From Syngnathus acus (taxonomy: Eukaryota; Chordata; Actinopteri; Syngnathiformes; Syngnathidae): DNA of 64,000 nt. How positions within the stretch are numbered: position 1 is the first letter of the stretch; every line of letters begins with the position of its first letter. Below, one piece after another: positions 1-25,105 of the stretch. Under the pieces are notes generated by a model. The model was not told where the DNA came from, did not search any database, and was given only the letters and a program-made list of their open reading frames with translations. The stretch is from NCBI RefSeq assembly GCF_901709675.1, contig NC_051095.1:369001-433000 (forward strand), written 5' to 3'. Both the position numbers and the translations under genes were made by a program.

Positions 1-15066
<15,066 letters not shown>

Positions 15067-16384
15067 GATAGTCCTCTCATCGGGATCCCGTCCTTGTGCG
15101 CAAAACAACAACAACAAAAAAAGACCAACTAAAAAAAAACAAAAAATGTATCGTGCTGTTTATTTAATATTCAAATCGAGGGGGGGGGGGGGATTTTACA
15201 CTAGGCAGAAAGCAACAAAGATGGCCGCCCTCTTATATTTATTTTTTAACTACCCCCCTACACACACACCCCCAATAAGAAAAAAAATCCCCTTACATAA
15301 AAATGGCTGACATTATTATTTCAGCCCCCCTCCCCTTCACCCCGTGCGCCCCCTCCCGTCTTAAAAAGCTCCACATTGTAACAGGAAAGAAGGGGGGGGG
15401 GGCGCATGCGATTTACATTATTACTTGTTTGTGTGTGTCCCCCCCTCCCGTATTGAGAATGTGTGCCCCCCCTTATGCCCAGACTTGTGGTGTCACTTTC
15501 TGCATTGCAGAGCAAATCTATCAAGCATGGCCCATACCAATGGATAAAAAAAAAAGAAAAGCTTTTTCTGTGTGTGTTGGGAAGGGAATGAGAGGGAGGA
15601 AAACTGCGCGCGCGTGTGTGGGGGGGGGTCTGCCGCAGCCATGCCCAGAATTACATCAGATTGTATTGCTTAAACATTAAATGCTTGTGGTGAGAGTGGA
15701 AATCAGTGAGTGAAGATGAGATGGCGTATGGGTAATTTCCTAACAATTACTTGGGAACAGAAAATGAAGATAATATCAATTAAAAAAAAAAGGCGAAAGC
15801 CATTTTATTCTTTTACATCTTGCAATATATTCAGGAGCTTTTTCTAATGAGGTGATGAAATGCTAACATGCGGCATGCTAACCAAAGTAAAACATTTTTA
15901 AAGCAAATTATGTGAGCAAAGAAGGAAGGAAGGGATGAAGGCAATATGGACGAGTAAGTTGTGGGATGGTTTGAAGAAAACAACACAGAAAAGACGCGAA
16001 GGCAGAAGGAAGGAAGCAATGTGGAAGAAATGGAGGAATCAAAGAAAGGAAGGTGCAAGAAAAGAGTGGGTGGAAGGAAGGAAGGAAGAAGGGATGAAGG
16101 TGAGACTAACTGGAGGGTGAAAGAAATGTGGGTGGCTTGACGGAGGGATGAAATGTAAAGAGGCATGAAAGAACGGTAGGAAGGAGGGCGCAAGAATGAG
16201 GGAAGGAAGTGAGGAATGATAGGAGCAATAAAAGAAGGGGAGGAAAGAAAAGAAATAGGAAAGAAGGAAAGTTGGTGATGAGTGTTATGACTACTAGTGG
16301 CCACTGGGAGGTCGCTGTTGCTCGTGTAACGTCGAAAATGCGACAAATACGTCCGGCAGCAAACTCGAGAAGAAGAACGAGCGG
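15067..16384. other. chd3-naa38 divergent intergenic region
   Basis: The 1.3 kb between the two start codons, which point away from each other. It holds homopolymer and CCCCTCC-type runs (15,180-15,480) and a long purine-rich GGAA/GGAAG stretch (about 15,915-16,280). No other gene is recognised. It presumably contains the promoters of both genes, but no clear TATA box was seen. Confidence 0.5.
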
Positions 16385-17335
16385 ATGGCAACAATCGAAG
16401 AAAACGGACCGTCTCGTCGTGTATGTTCTTATTTGGCCTATTTTTGCTCTTATTGCCATTATTTTCCTGCTCAAAGTTTGGCGTTTAAATTCGGTCGCTC
16501 ACAAATTAGCCGTGAAGTGATTCAATGAAGACATCCATTTAAAAAGAGATTGTCAACATGACCTGTATTCAGGATTCTATTTATTTTTTATTTCATGCAC
16601 TGATCGGTTGGCACTTTTGAAATTTCGTTGTACATGTGTGACAATGACAATAAAGATCTATTCTATTCTATTCTCCTCAAGTCTCCACGTACAACCACAG
16701 TGACTTTGTACCAATTCAAATAGAAACGGATTGAACATCAAATTCAAATAGAACTCAACTGTCATTAAATGTACGCACTCAGGAACAACGTGACATGTCC
16801 TCGGCATCCCAGGCGAGGCAGAAACTCCAGGGCCTTTTGAACAAGAACATGAGGATCCGCATGACTGACGGCCGGACCTTGGTTGGCCTTTTCCTTTGCA
16901 CGGACCGGGACTGTAACATAATCCTCGGCTCGGCCCAGGAGTTCCTCAAATCCAAAGGTGAGCGTGACGCCACGCTTGAAGTCAATTCATCACTCTTATT
17001 TATTTATTCATTGTTTGTGCCTTCTTGTGTTGTTTACTTGTATGTATATTGTGTACGATGGCTTTTCACCGTGGGATAGTGGGAAACGTCATTTCCATCT
17101 CTTTGTGCGTCTTTTTGTCAATTGACAATCAAGCAGACTTTGACTTTTGGACTTTTGAAGTAAGGCTGCCGGGCGTTTGATTGATTTTTTTTCTTTGCTC
17201 TTCTTTTAAGATACTTTTTCCCGGGGGGAACCCCGAGTTCTTGGCCTGGCCATGATACCGGGTCACCATGTGGTGTCCATCGAGGCCGAAGCGGACATTC
17301 TGGACGACACGCAAGGCTTCGGAGTGAACCACTAG
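16385..17335 (+). CDS. naa38: NAA38 (LSMD1), NatC N-terminal acetyltransferase auxiliary subunit
   Basis: Sm-like subunit of the cytosolic NatC complex, which acetylates N-termini starting with Met plus a hydrophobic residue. Three coding exons fit in phase: 16,385-16,420 ([12 protein letters not shown], donor gtatgt), 16,783-16,957 (LSM core with [18 protein letters not shown] and [18 protein letters not shown]) and 17,211-17,335 ([20 protein letters not shown], stop TAG at 17,333). The total is 336 nt, or 111 aa, close to family size. The small first exon was chosen because it supplies an in-frame acidic N-terminus before the LSM fold. Met at 16,795 would be the fallback start. Adjacency to chd3 matches human 17p13. 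Confidence 0.9.
16575..16675 (+). mobile_element. Retroelement 3' tail (naa38 intron 1)
   Basis: Contains TGCACTGATCGGTTGGCACT, then TTTCGTTGTACATGTGTGAC, AATGACAATAAAG and an ATTCT run. The reverse-complement copy lies at about 62,790-62,880. This is a common fish LINE/SINE-type tail with a short repeat at its 3' end. Confidence 0.6.
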
Positions 17336-17625
17336 GGAATGGACTATGAAGAATGGACTTTTGTTTTGAAATGAAATCTAAATGATTCGCATTCTACAAG
17401 TCTCGGAGGAAGAATTGTCAGGCAGTACATCTTTTACGCTGCCCTGCAATTGGGTGGCAACCAGTCCAGGGTGTACCCCACCACCACCAAGCCATCTGGG
17501 ATTGGCTTCAACTGGCTCTTTATATACGACACATACATCAGTAAACCATTTTTTTTCTTTTAATGTAGTTGAGCTCGGCATCAGATTGACAACTGAAAAT
17601 GCAAGGACACAAACAAAACAAACTT

Positions 17626-17631
17626 AATAAA
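17626..17631 (+). terminator. naa38 polyadenylation signal
   Basis: A canonical AATAAA lies 291 bp after the naa38 stop codon, the first clear one downstream. Confidence 0.5.
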
Positions 17632-18058
17632 TAACAGGCTCTCTCTCTTCCTTAAATGACTTTTTTTGTTTTCCGATCGAAGTACAGCACTACCGTCAAC
17701 TTTGAGGTTTTTCAGGTATTTCCGCCACGTAGCACCCCGCCCACGTTTGGCTGTACTTTGAAGCGTCAGTCGTATTCCTAAGACTTTTGTTGTAATGACA
17801 GAGCTGTAGTTGAGAATATAGTGCTTCCGTTTTGGAAATAAAAGTGCAGATTTGGAAACAATAAAAAGGAAACACTCATTTCAGCAGTCAGTTGGCCATT
17901 TTGGACAATTGATGACATCAGTCTTTGAGCAAATTGGTTTAAAAAAGAAAAAAGTATTCATGGTAATAATGGCACATAAAACCTGCTGTTTTGAAGGCAG
18001 TCGGACATTTTGTTCAGAAAGGAAAAGTCCTCACCGTGACGCAGCACAGAGTTGTCCC

Positions 18059-21000
18059 CTACTGGAACTTGAAGTGGAAGCTGCCTCCTGACTCAAAAGG
18101 GTTGAAGGGGAAAGGCCAGGCGTGGCCATTGTGTCCGCCGCCATGCTGCTGCTGCTGCTGATTCTCCGGATCCAATGGATCCTCGCCGCTGTCAAATTTC
18201 TGCCTCATTTCTGAAAACATGGATCATCTTTTTAATTGCTTTGGCGCAACAGTAATGCATCCCCGGTTCCAAGAGCACCCGATAGGTGGCGATAGGTGAA
18301 AATCCGCAAAGTAGTGTCACCCTCTCCTTTTTAACATGTGGACATTTTACGTGTATCAATAAGTGCATATCTTTTTATTCGAACATTATAGAATAGTTTC
18401 AAGCATGTCAATCAAATATTAACTGTATAAATAACATACAGAAAATAATGAATAAATATGATACGCGCGTGCGTGCGTGCAGATGTAACTAAAGTGTACG
18501 TACAGTAAATGTTTTTTTTTTTCAAATGTGCGATTGTGTGGCCACTCCCTGCCTGCCTGCCGGCCGGCCTGCTTTCTGCTGGTGTGCGGACAACTTTCGT
18601 GCCTTAATTCCTCAATTTTGAATTTGTTGGTTTTTTTTTTTGAAGAAGCTGCAATTGTGTGGGCGCTATTGTGCCATAATTCCTTCTTTTTTTTTTTTTT
18701 TTCTTAGAAAAATCCACGATGTACCGAGGCCGCGATAAATGAACCGCAAAGTAGCGAGGGATGACTGTATTCCAGTGAGGAATAGCGACCACTTAGGTGG
18801 ATGCGAAAAAAAAAGACCGCTGCCCTCGGTCACGCAGCCAAAGCGAGTTTCCGGGGAATTTTTGAGTTTTTCCTTGCCCTTTTGGGAGTTTAAGATCAGG
18901 GGATGTTTGAGAATATTTGCCATTTTTCACATCACGTCCTGAGTGTTGTTAGTCACCTAAATGTTGAACAGAAGTCAAATTCCTTGTTTGGCACGCTCAA
19001 ACATGGCGAACTCTTGAATCTTGAATTATTCAAAGGTGTTTCCCCGACCTGGGTCGGTGAGGACTTCCTTGGCCGACGCAATGTCGATGAACTTCCTTTC
19101 GGCCTCCTTCTTCTCGGCCTCCGACTGGAAGTTGTCGGGGTGCCACTGCTGCGCCAGCTTCCTGTAGGCCTTGATGATCTCCTGCTTGTTGGCCGCCCTG
19201 AGAAGAGCGCTCAAAAAGTCACCGACCACCGCGTCGCTCTAAATGCGACATCCTCCTCTGCAATCAACTTTCATGTAGGGCTTTTTTTCCCCCAGGCAGC
19301 TATAAATCTGGCGTTTATTTCGAAGCAACGCAATGGCATGTTGAAAAATAAATCAATACCGTCCGACTCCGAGAATCTTGTAGTAGTCTCTCTTGCGGGA
19401 GATCTTGAGCAGCTTCCGGGCTCGCTCCAGCCCTTCTCGGATGTCGTCGCTGTCGCCGTCAAACTCCTGCGCCTCTTGGTAGTCCTCCACGGCTAGGGCG
19501 GATGTTCCGAGTGAACGACAGCGCCACCGTAGGTCGCAGGCACTGCGGGGTGGGGCGGGGCCTACCTTTCTCATAGTCCTGATTGAGGATGAAGGCCTCG
19601 GCGCGGTGGCGGAGGACTTTGGCGTCGCGAGGGTCTCTCCGGTGCGCCTCGGAGCACGTGTCGATGGCCTCCGTGGCCGACTTGGCCTGTAAAAGAGCAC
19701 GCGGCTAAAACGGTGACGCTAATTTCGGACAAACGACGAGCAATCGCCGGCGAAATGTCGACGCGCGTTGCGCCTATTGTCCACTTGGACCCGTCCAAAT
19801 CATTTCAAAGGAAGCAGTTTATGATTTTGTGGGGTACACATCCCCACCGTTGACTTGCCAGTACTTGTGACCCAAAGGTGGCCACTCATGTTATCATATT
19901 AGATATTTCCACTCGCGGCAATGGCGTTTGCGCACATATTCAAAGGAGCGATTTTGGCATCCAATCCTACGCAAACACCGGGTTGAAATTTTGCCCCTGG
20001 CCTGAAATGACACCACATTGTTTTCAAACTCTAAAGGGGGTCCATTCCACTCAACTCGATTCACTTGAATCGGGCTCAGCGATACATACCAAAGCCATGG
20101 TATCCCAATTTCCCGCAATTCAACTTTGATTGATTTCATTTAGCTCTGATCCGCCTCACCTTAAACCCGTATAACGGAACGTTGTTGTTGTTTTTTTACC
20201 TGATCCATTCGTTAAAAGAAGGAGATAAAAAAAAACAATGGATGGTCCCGTCGCCACAAAGAAAAACGGCAAGACGGTGTCCGACCTTGACGAGGCAGAA
20301 GCAGATCCTCTCCTTGGCCAGGTTGGAGTATTGCGGCACGTGTGGCTCTGCCTTCATCACGCCCTCGTACTTGTCAATCGCCTCGCGGTACCTAGAGGCC
20401 AGCCAGCGAGCGGCGGGTCAGAATAAAGCGGGGCCTCGGGCGCTGACCCGACAGCGGCAGGAGCCCCTCTCACGGTACCCCACCTTTCCGCCTGGACGAG
20501 TTCCTCGGCCGAGTCCAGTTGCTTGCTGAGCTTCTTGGCTTGCTTGTAGTGGGCCAGGCAATTCTTGTCGTCCTGGTCCAGCTTCAGACACTCTCGGACT
20601 TGGCTGCGGCGTGGGCAAGACGAGCGTGAGCGGGGCGGACGGAAGCCAGGAACGGCGCGGCGGTGCGGTGTGCGGCGCAGGAATCCTCCCTCCCTCCCTC
20701 GCCCGCTCACTTAAGAGACTCGTGGTGCTCCCCCAGGCTGTAATGCAGCAGGCTGAGCTTGAGGAAAGCGGCACGGTTGTCGCTCCGCAGCCGGGTGGCC
20801 GGCGCCAGGTCCTGGACGGCCTTCTGCGGCTCCCCGGTGCGGAGGTAGCAGTCGGCGCGCAGCTCTCGCATCTCGGGATCCCAGGGCGAGATCTAGCCAG
20901 GAGGTGGGCCATCATTTCCAACACTCAGCACCCGGATTTCGGCTTACCTCGATGATTCGCTCCAGCACCGAGACGGCGGCGCCGTAGTTGCCCCGGTGGT

Positions 21001-21893
21001 ACGCCGCCCGGGCGTCCTCCTGCAGCTCCTCCAGCTCTCGGGCTCTCGCCGTCTGCTCCCGTGCGTCGGCGTGCTCCGGAGTTGGCCGGAGCTGCCCGGC
21101 GGAAAAAAAACCCATCTCTGCAACAGTCGCGTGGATTTGAGCCCGAGCAAAACCCCGCCTCTGCGCTCACCACCGCTTCAAAATCTCGGCGGGCCTCCTG
21201 CGCGTTGCCTTGTTTCAGAAGGATGTTGCCCCTCTGCAGCCGGGCCTGGGGAAAGCACAGAAGGACGGCAAAGAAAATAAAAGTCGTGTGACACAAAGCG
21301 TGCGTGACATTCGTTGATTTCTATTGAATTCTTTTTCTTACAGCGAGGAAGTCAGGCTTGAGCTGGATGGCCCTGGTCAGGTCGGGGAGGGCCGATCGGG
21401 ACTTGCCCATGGCCAGGAACACGGCGCCGCGTTTGTAGTATGTCAAGTAGTTTTTCGAATCCACTTCTAGACACACCGGGATATGCCGTCTCTAAATCTC
21501 AAGTACATTCCACAGCGTTTCACATCGGCTGGCTTCATGGACAAGCCATAAATTCACCTCAAATTCAACATTGCTCAAAACATTCGCACATTCTTGAAGA
21601 CATTGTTGGGCTTGAATGAGTGATAAGGGGGAGCTTACCTACCTACAGCAGAGTGGTAATGGGACAAGGCTTCAGCCAGCTGACCAGCTGACAGAAGTTT
21701 GCGACCCATCTCCAGGTGATGCTCAATCTCGCCGCGAGTTGCCCCCAAGACGCCTGGAAGACAAAGTCGTCGTCTTTGGAGGGACACACACAATCCGACG
21801 AGACTTACCGTCCAGCTGTAGGTCCAAAATGACACAGAGCAGGGACAAGGAGCACACGACTCCACCGAGTCCAGTCAAACGTCCCCAGTCCAT
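18059..21893 (-). CDS. dnajc3: DNAJC3 / p58IPK, ER-lumenal TPR-J-domain co-chaperone
   Basis: Co-chaperone of BiP in the ER lumen, also described as an inhibitor of PERK/PKR. Twelve exons fit in phase: 21,809-21,893 (signal peptide MDWGRLTGLGGVVCSLSLLC), 21,643-21,753, 21,342-21,466, 21,171-21,245, 20,948-21,091, 20,711-20,892, 20,484-20,603, 20,286-20,391, 19,566-19,686, 19,360-19,492, 19,049-19,197 and 18,059-18,210. The sum is 1,503 nt, or 500 aa, close to the human 504. TPR helices fill the body (LKLDQDDKNCLAHYKQAKKL, KERICFCLVK). The J domain begins RDYYKILGVGR and keeps HPD in QQWHPDNF. The tail is glycine- and phenylalanine-rich, ending FHFKFQ. The exons look intact. Which fish paralogue (a or b) this is was not determined. 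Confidence 0.94.
18245..18660 (-). mobile_element. Dispersed repeat, inverted partner of 32,730-33,140
   Basis: Non-coding repeat in the last dnajc3 intron. It contains ATAGGTGGCGATAGGTGAAA, ATTCGAACATTATAGAATAG and a CGTGCGTGCGTGC stretch. Its reverse complement at 32,730-33,140 is nearly identical by eye over about 400 bp. Sequence at 18,730-18,775 (GCGATAAATGAACCGCAAAG) resembles a DNA-transposon end. Confidence 0.7.
18850..19025 (+). mobile_element. LINE 3' tail fragment
   Basis: Shares long stretches (TTTTGGGAGTTTAAGATCAG, then GGGGATGTTTGAGAATATTT and CACATCACGTCCTGAGTGTT) with the 3' end of the LINE at about 35,830-36,000. It is a 5'-truncated copy in a dnajc3 intron. Confidence 0.75.
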
Positions 21894-22281
21894 ACCCGGC
21901 AGTGGTTTAGTGACAAACGAAGAAGCACCACAACGTCGAAGTCATTGAAAGGCCATTCTGCAGTTGAAGCCTTCTTTTAGCTAGACGAGCCCGGTGGATT
22001 TACGGACCGGACCGGGCCGGGCCGTGCCATGCCGTCTGTGTTGAAGTTCCGTGTAGAAAACATCGCTCGTGGATGAAAAGGTTCCCTCGGAAAACTTGGC
22101 GCTTTGAACGCAATTTTCCGCATGTAGCACAAAAAAAAAAAAGAGTTGGAAAAAAAAAAAAAGACTCATTTGTGGTGCTTTTCAACTGAAGCGAGGACAG
22201 CATTAGCTCACACACGCAAGAAAAAAAATAAGAAATGTTTTTTTTCCACGTGGTATTGGGCGACCCCGCCCTCGACACATG

Positions 22282-22292
22282 ATTGGTCCACG
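22282..22292 (+). promoter_or_regulatory. ERSE-II element upstream of dnajc3
   Basis: ATTGGTCCACG is a perfect match to the ERSE-II consensus ATTGGNCCACG bound by NF-Y with ATF6/XBP1. It lies 389 bp upstream of the dnajc3 start codon. A further ATTGG (about 22,334) and a CCACGTGG (about 22,247) are nearby. DNAJC3 is an established unfolded-protein-response gene. Confidence 0.6.
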
Positions 22293-22573
22293 CGGCAGCC
22301 CATCCGCATCTGGTTGGAGACGCAGCCCGCGCTCATTGGACTACAGCCGCACGTTGCGGAAACAACGACGTACGCACGGCAAGAAATTGCGGCCGCCCGA
22401 AGAAATTCAAGTATGCCGAGAAATGTAAACAATTGGATTGCTTTTCTACTTCAGTGTTCAACAATCCACCATTCCTTGTTGTTTCTTGTCACTGATACAC
22501 TCGCTCTTATTTGTTGTGGTAAGACTCCAACGATAAAATGACTCAAAACAGTGTTCATCATGTACGGTACACG

Positions 22574-22579
22574 TTTATT
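22574..22579 (-). terminator. cldn15 polyadenylation signal
   Basis: AATAAA on the minus strand (TTTATT on plus), about 160 bp after the cldn15 stop codon. Confidence 0.45.
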
Positions 22580-22735
22580 GCGCATAATTGTAAAATATGT
22601 TGGAAAAAGTGCAAAAATCGAGAATCAAATCATAGTAATTGCATGTGAATATTTGACATGAACAAACAATCGGGTACAAAATGTGGCAACAAAACAATGA
22701 CGACCATATTATTATTGAGTACAAAAAGATTTCAT

Positions 22736-25105
22736 TTAAACGTACGCATTTCGGCCGTAAGTGCTGGCAGCCACACTTCTGGTCCGGGCCGGTCCCGAAT
22801 AAACAGTACCCCTGCTTTGATGAGGCAAAGGGCTGCAGAATTCAGAAGGAGCATATCAATATGAAATCAAGTCACTTTTCGGTCGTGAAGCGAGACGCCG
22901 ACACTTACTACTTTCCTTCCGAGCCCATCCGACAGGAGCACATTAAGCACGCCCCCCCGGCGATGGCGAGCACGGCCGAGCACCACCCGATGTACAGCCC
23001 CTCGCCGATTTCATACCTGCGACCACAGGGACACGAGGGTCAGGCCGGGCGGGCGGGCGGCCGTGCTTCTCGTGTATGCCGCCTCCTTCTCACCTTGTAC
23101 CCGGAAAGAATGGGTCGAAGAATTCCTGGGTGATGTTGACGGCGTACCAGGACACTGCCACCATTGTGCACAAACCTATAAAAAATAAAGAAATAAATTC
23201 ATCACTAACCTATTAAAAAAAACACAATCACTAACCTGTTAAAAATAACAAAACACAAATATCATTGTGCACAAACCTATGATATATATATTTTTTTTAA
23301 ATCACTAACCTATTAAAAATAAACATGTAATAAATTCATCACTAACCTATTAAAAATAATAAAACACAAATATCATTCGTGAGACAGAAGATGCTGAGCA
23401 AAGTCCAAAACCTGACATTTTGGTACTTTTCCTTTTTTTGCCAATTTGATGACACCCTTCCATATTTGTCAAACCCTTTTCAAAGTCAAACTGTTCCTTT
23501 TAATCGTTTTCCTCTCTGATGATATTTGTAGCCCACAGCAATTGAGCATCAACTTGTAGTATTGGCACGCTATTTCAACAAGACAATGCCACCACTGTGC
23601 ACAAAAGACAGCGTGTGTCAAACGAGTCCAAAGTCCGACAGGACAGAAAGAATGGATTTTTACAAGTCGTAAAACACGTCCTTTATTATCTTGAAGGTGT
23701 TTTATAGCGGACGTGCTCGATGATGCCGCTTTTCTTGGCCGCTCACCCTGTAGCGGTGATTCCAATTTTTTTTCATGAGTCAAAGAAAGGTCGCCTCCAA
23801 GTATTTATCGGGATTGAAATATTAATTCCAAAATGGAAAGAAAAAAAAAAAAAAGACGAGCAAGCAAGAACGTAAATGATCTCAATGTAAGGCTGTCTTA
23901 CAGGCACGTAGAAAATCCATCCAAAACAAAATGTGGCGGACGGCTGACCAACGCTTACAATGGAGCCCTGGCACAAATCCGTCAAAGAATGAATCCACCT
24001 CAAAACAAAGCATTACCCTTGACATAGGAGCACAATGACACACAAGACGATGGCCAAAGAACTTCTTTGTCTAAGCCGCCGTAGGTGTCAAACCCAAGGC
24101 ACGGGGTCCGGATACGGCCCACCAAGACAAATTGCGGCTCGACTTCATGTGCCGATACTAAAATTTGTTTTCAGGTATTGCTCGCAATTTTTAGCACATT
24201 CATCTTTTTCGAATATTTGAACAGTTTCGACTCGTGTCTGACTTCAAAGCTAGTTATTTATCCGTTTGTTGCGTCGGTTATACTGGATATAATATTAGGC
24301 GTTGACAGTCATAATGGCCCCCCAAAGAAAACTATGAGGACGATCTCAGCGAAAGCCCTCAACGCAGTTCCTCGGCGGCATTTTTATTTCTCATTGCAAA
24401 CACGCGTCTGGGCTCAGTCGATCTCATCAAGTTGGTGCTCAGCCCCTGTCTCAAAGGTCATCTTTTTGGCCAACCTTTTTCTTTTCTCTCTTAGCCCAAC
24501 TCCTGGAACGATGCTACGCCCGGTGAGCAGCGCACGACTGAGTGTTTTGTAGATCAGTCCATTTGAATGTGTCAATATTCAGGATCAAACCCGGGTCGGT
24601 CCCAGCAATTTTGGTGGAGAGGCGCGGCGCTACCTTGCAGGATGAAAAGCACGCCGGCGGCGCCCGCGATCCGACCCTTGAGCACGTAGTTGTCGCCGGC
24701 CGCCTTGGAGCACTGCACGCCCACCAGGGCCGCCGCCAGGCCGAAGGCGCCCATCACCACCGACGTGATCATCAGGGCGCGGGACGCCTGGATGTAACCT
24801 GGTCGGGGCACAACGGATGCGTGGCCAGGTTACTACAACAAAAAAAGAAGCAAGCGCCAGCCAACGCGCCCGCTCGGCTCCAACTTGCCGTTCAACGCCA
24901 GCAGGGACGGAAATTCCCGGCAGTTGTGGACGCCCGTGGAGTCGGTGGCACAGGACATCCAGAGGTTCTCGTAGATGGTGGAGGTGGTGATGACGTTGCC
25001 GTCCACCGTGGACGTCTTCCAGTAGCGGTTGGGCAGCGCCACCCCGACCATCACCCAGCCCAGAAAGCCCAGAAACAGGGCCACCACTTCCACGGTCGGA
25101 TCCAT
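22736..25105 (-). CDS. cldn15: Claudin-15-like tight-junction protein
   Basis: Four-pass membrane protein that forms paracellular cation pores in epithelial tight junctions. Five exons fit in phase: 24,889-25,105, 24,634-24,798, 23,094-23,175, 22,909-23,016 and 22,736-22,832. The total is 669 nt, or 222 aa. The first extracellular loop has the claudin signature (NLWMSC, then C ten residues later), and [17 protein letters not shown] matches the CLDN15 loop. Membrane segments lie at about residues 7-27, 80-100, 115-135 and 155-180. The last exon ends STYGRNAYV, a PDZ-binding YV terminus as in CLDN15. Intron 1 uses a GC donor (G|gcaagt). Adjacency to fis1 is as in human 7q22. Fish have more than one cldn15 paralogue and I cannot say which this is. 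Confidence 0.9.
23180..23375 (+). repeat. Tandem repeat in cldn15 intron 2
   Basis: AT-rich repeats of TCACTAACCTATTAAAAA and AACACAAATATCATT. One unit also contains CATTGTGCACAAACCTAT, identical to the exon 3 acceptor boundary at 23,162-23,178. Confidence 0.7.
24086..24360 (+). mobile_element. Dispersed repeat, GTGTCAAACCC family, copy 1
   Basis: Begins GGTGTCAAACCCAAGGCACG, then GGATACGGCCC. Related copies lie at about 25,557-25,880, 31,551-31,840 and 41,665-41,830. It lies in a cldn15 intron. It looks like a hAT-type non-autonomous element, but the boundaries were not resolved. Confidence 0.55.

Noticed and set aside
16209-16520. 103-codon frame with a hydrophobic stretch upstream of naa38
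   Set aside because: It overlaps the naa38 first exon and its intron in another frame, has no known relative, and its front part is purine-repeat sequence.
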